DNA from: Planctomycetes bacterium SM23_32
Lineage (GTDB): Bacteria > Planctomycetota > Brocadiia > SM23-32
Direction of reading: 5' to 3'
DNA: 5,543 nucleotides
NCBI GenBank assembly: GCA_001303885.1
Contig: LJUE01000176.1
Coordinates: 1-5,543, forward strand
Below the pieces are notes generated by a model. That model searched no databases and was not told the DNA's origin. It saw only the letters and a program-made list of their open reading frames with translations. Positions 5,494-5,543 of this stretch are shown here, piece after piece. The position numbers and the translations under genes are program-made. The stretch's first letter is position 1. Each line of letters begins with the position of its first letter.

Positions 5494-5543
5494 TCAGCGG
5501 CTCACGGTGGGGTCGCCCCAGGCACAGGCGCCGTAGAGCCAGG
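5494..5543 (-). CDS. C-terminal end of a convergent gene, product unknown (5' end outside window)
   Basis: On the minus strand, the frame entering from the right edge reads WLYGACAWGDPTVSR and stops at TGA (complement of 5494-5496). Fourteen of its fifteen sense codons end in G or C, matching the real genes here, while the other open minus-strand frame does not. It would end 6 bp from the flavodoxin stop, a tail-to-tail arrangement. Only 15 residues are visible, so no family can be named and the call could be chance. Confidence 0.42.
   Translation of the reverse strand, partial: WLYGACAWGDPTVSR

Noticed and set aside
1..5543. CRISPR array, tRNA, rRNA or insertion sequence
   Set aside because: I found no regularly spaced direct repeats, cloverleaf-like segments, transposase motifs or paired terminal repeats by reading both strands.

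Overview
This is a GC-rich (roughly two thirds G+C) window from a diderm bacterium. The evidence for a diderm is an outer-membrane beta-barrel C-terminus ending in Phe and a lipoprotein-type signal. Codon third positions are strongly G/C-biased in the core genes. The overall style suggests an uncultured lineage such as a Planctomycetota/PVC-type bacterium: a lipoprotein of unknown function, a Tes-like radical SAM enzyme, a class-V aminotransferase with a GCFCAQP active-site loop, and GTG use. There is no rRNA or marker gene, so the taxonomy is only an inference.

Layout. The left edge holds the 3' end of an outer-membrane beta-barrel gene (1-359, +). A 359-bp spacer follows. It contains a near-consensus sigma70-type promoter (TTGACT, 17 bp, TATACT, 566-594) and a roughly 115-nt leader with strong potential RNA hairpins. 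Three same-strand genes with short gaps then look like one operon: a small predicted lipoprotein (719-1303), a cysteine-rich radical SAM protein of the tetraether-synthase (Tes/MJ0619-like) type (1349-2863), and a SufS/cysteine-desulfurase-like PLP enzyme (2895-4352). Gaps are 45 and 31 bp.

The second part is less tidy. After a 171-bp gap comes a short gene with less biased codon use (4524-4835). It encodes only the N-terminal part of a DUF2971 protein and is probably a truncated remnant. A 172-bp gap with inverted repeats follows, then a flavodoxin-family gene (5008-5487). At the right edge the last ~50 bases read convincingly as the C-terminus of a convergent gene on the minus strand.

How the genes may work together. 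The most interesting unit is the lipoprotein / Tes-like radical SAM / SufS-like trio. The radical SAM protein keeps the metal-site architecture of enzymes that join lipid chains by C-C bond formation. The PLP enzyme keeps the Schiff-base lysine and the catalytic cysteine of type-II cysteine desulfurases, so it could supply sulfur for cluster upkeep or for a sulfur-insertion step. The flavodoxin could serve as a one-electron donor to the radical SAM enzyme. These links are inferred from family knowledge and proximity; the sequence does not prove them.
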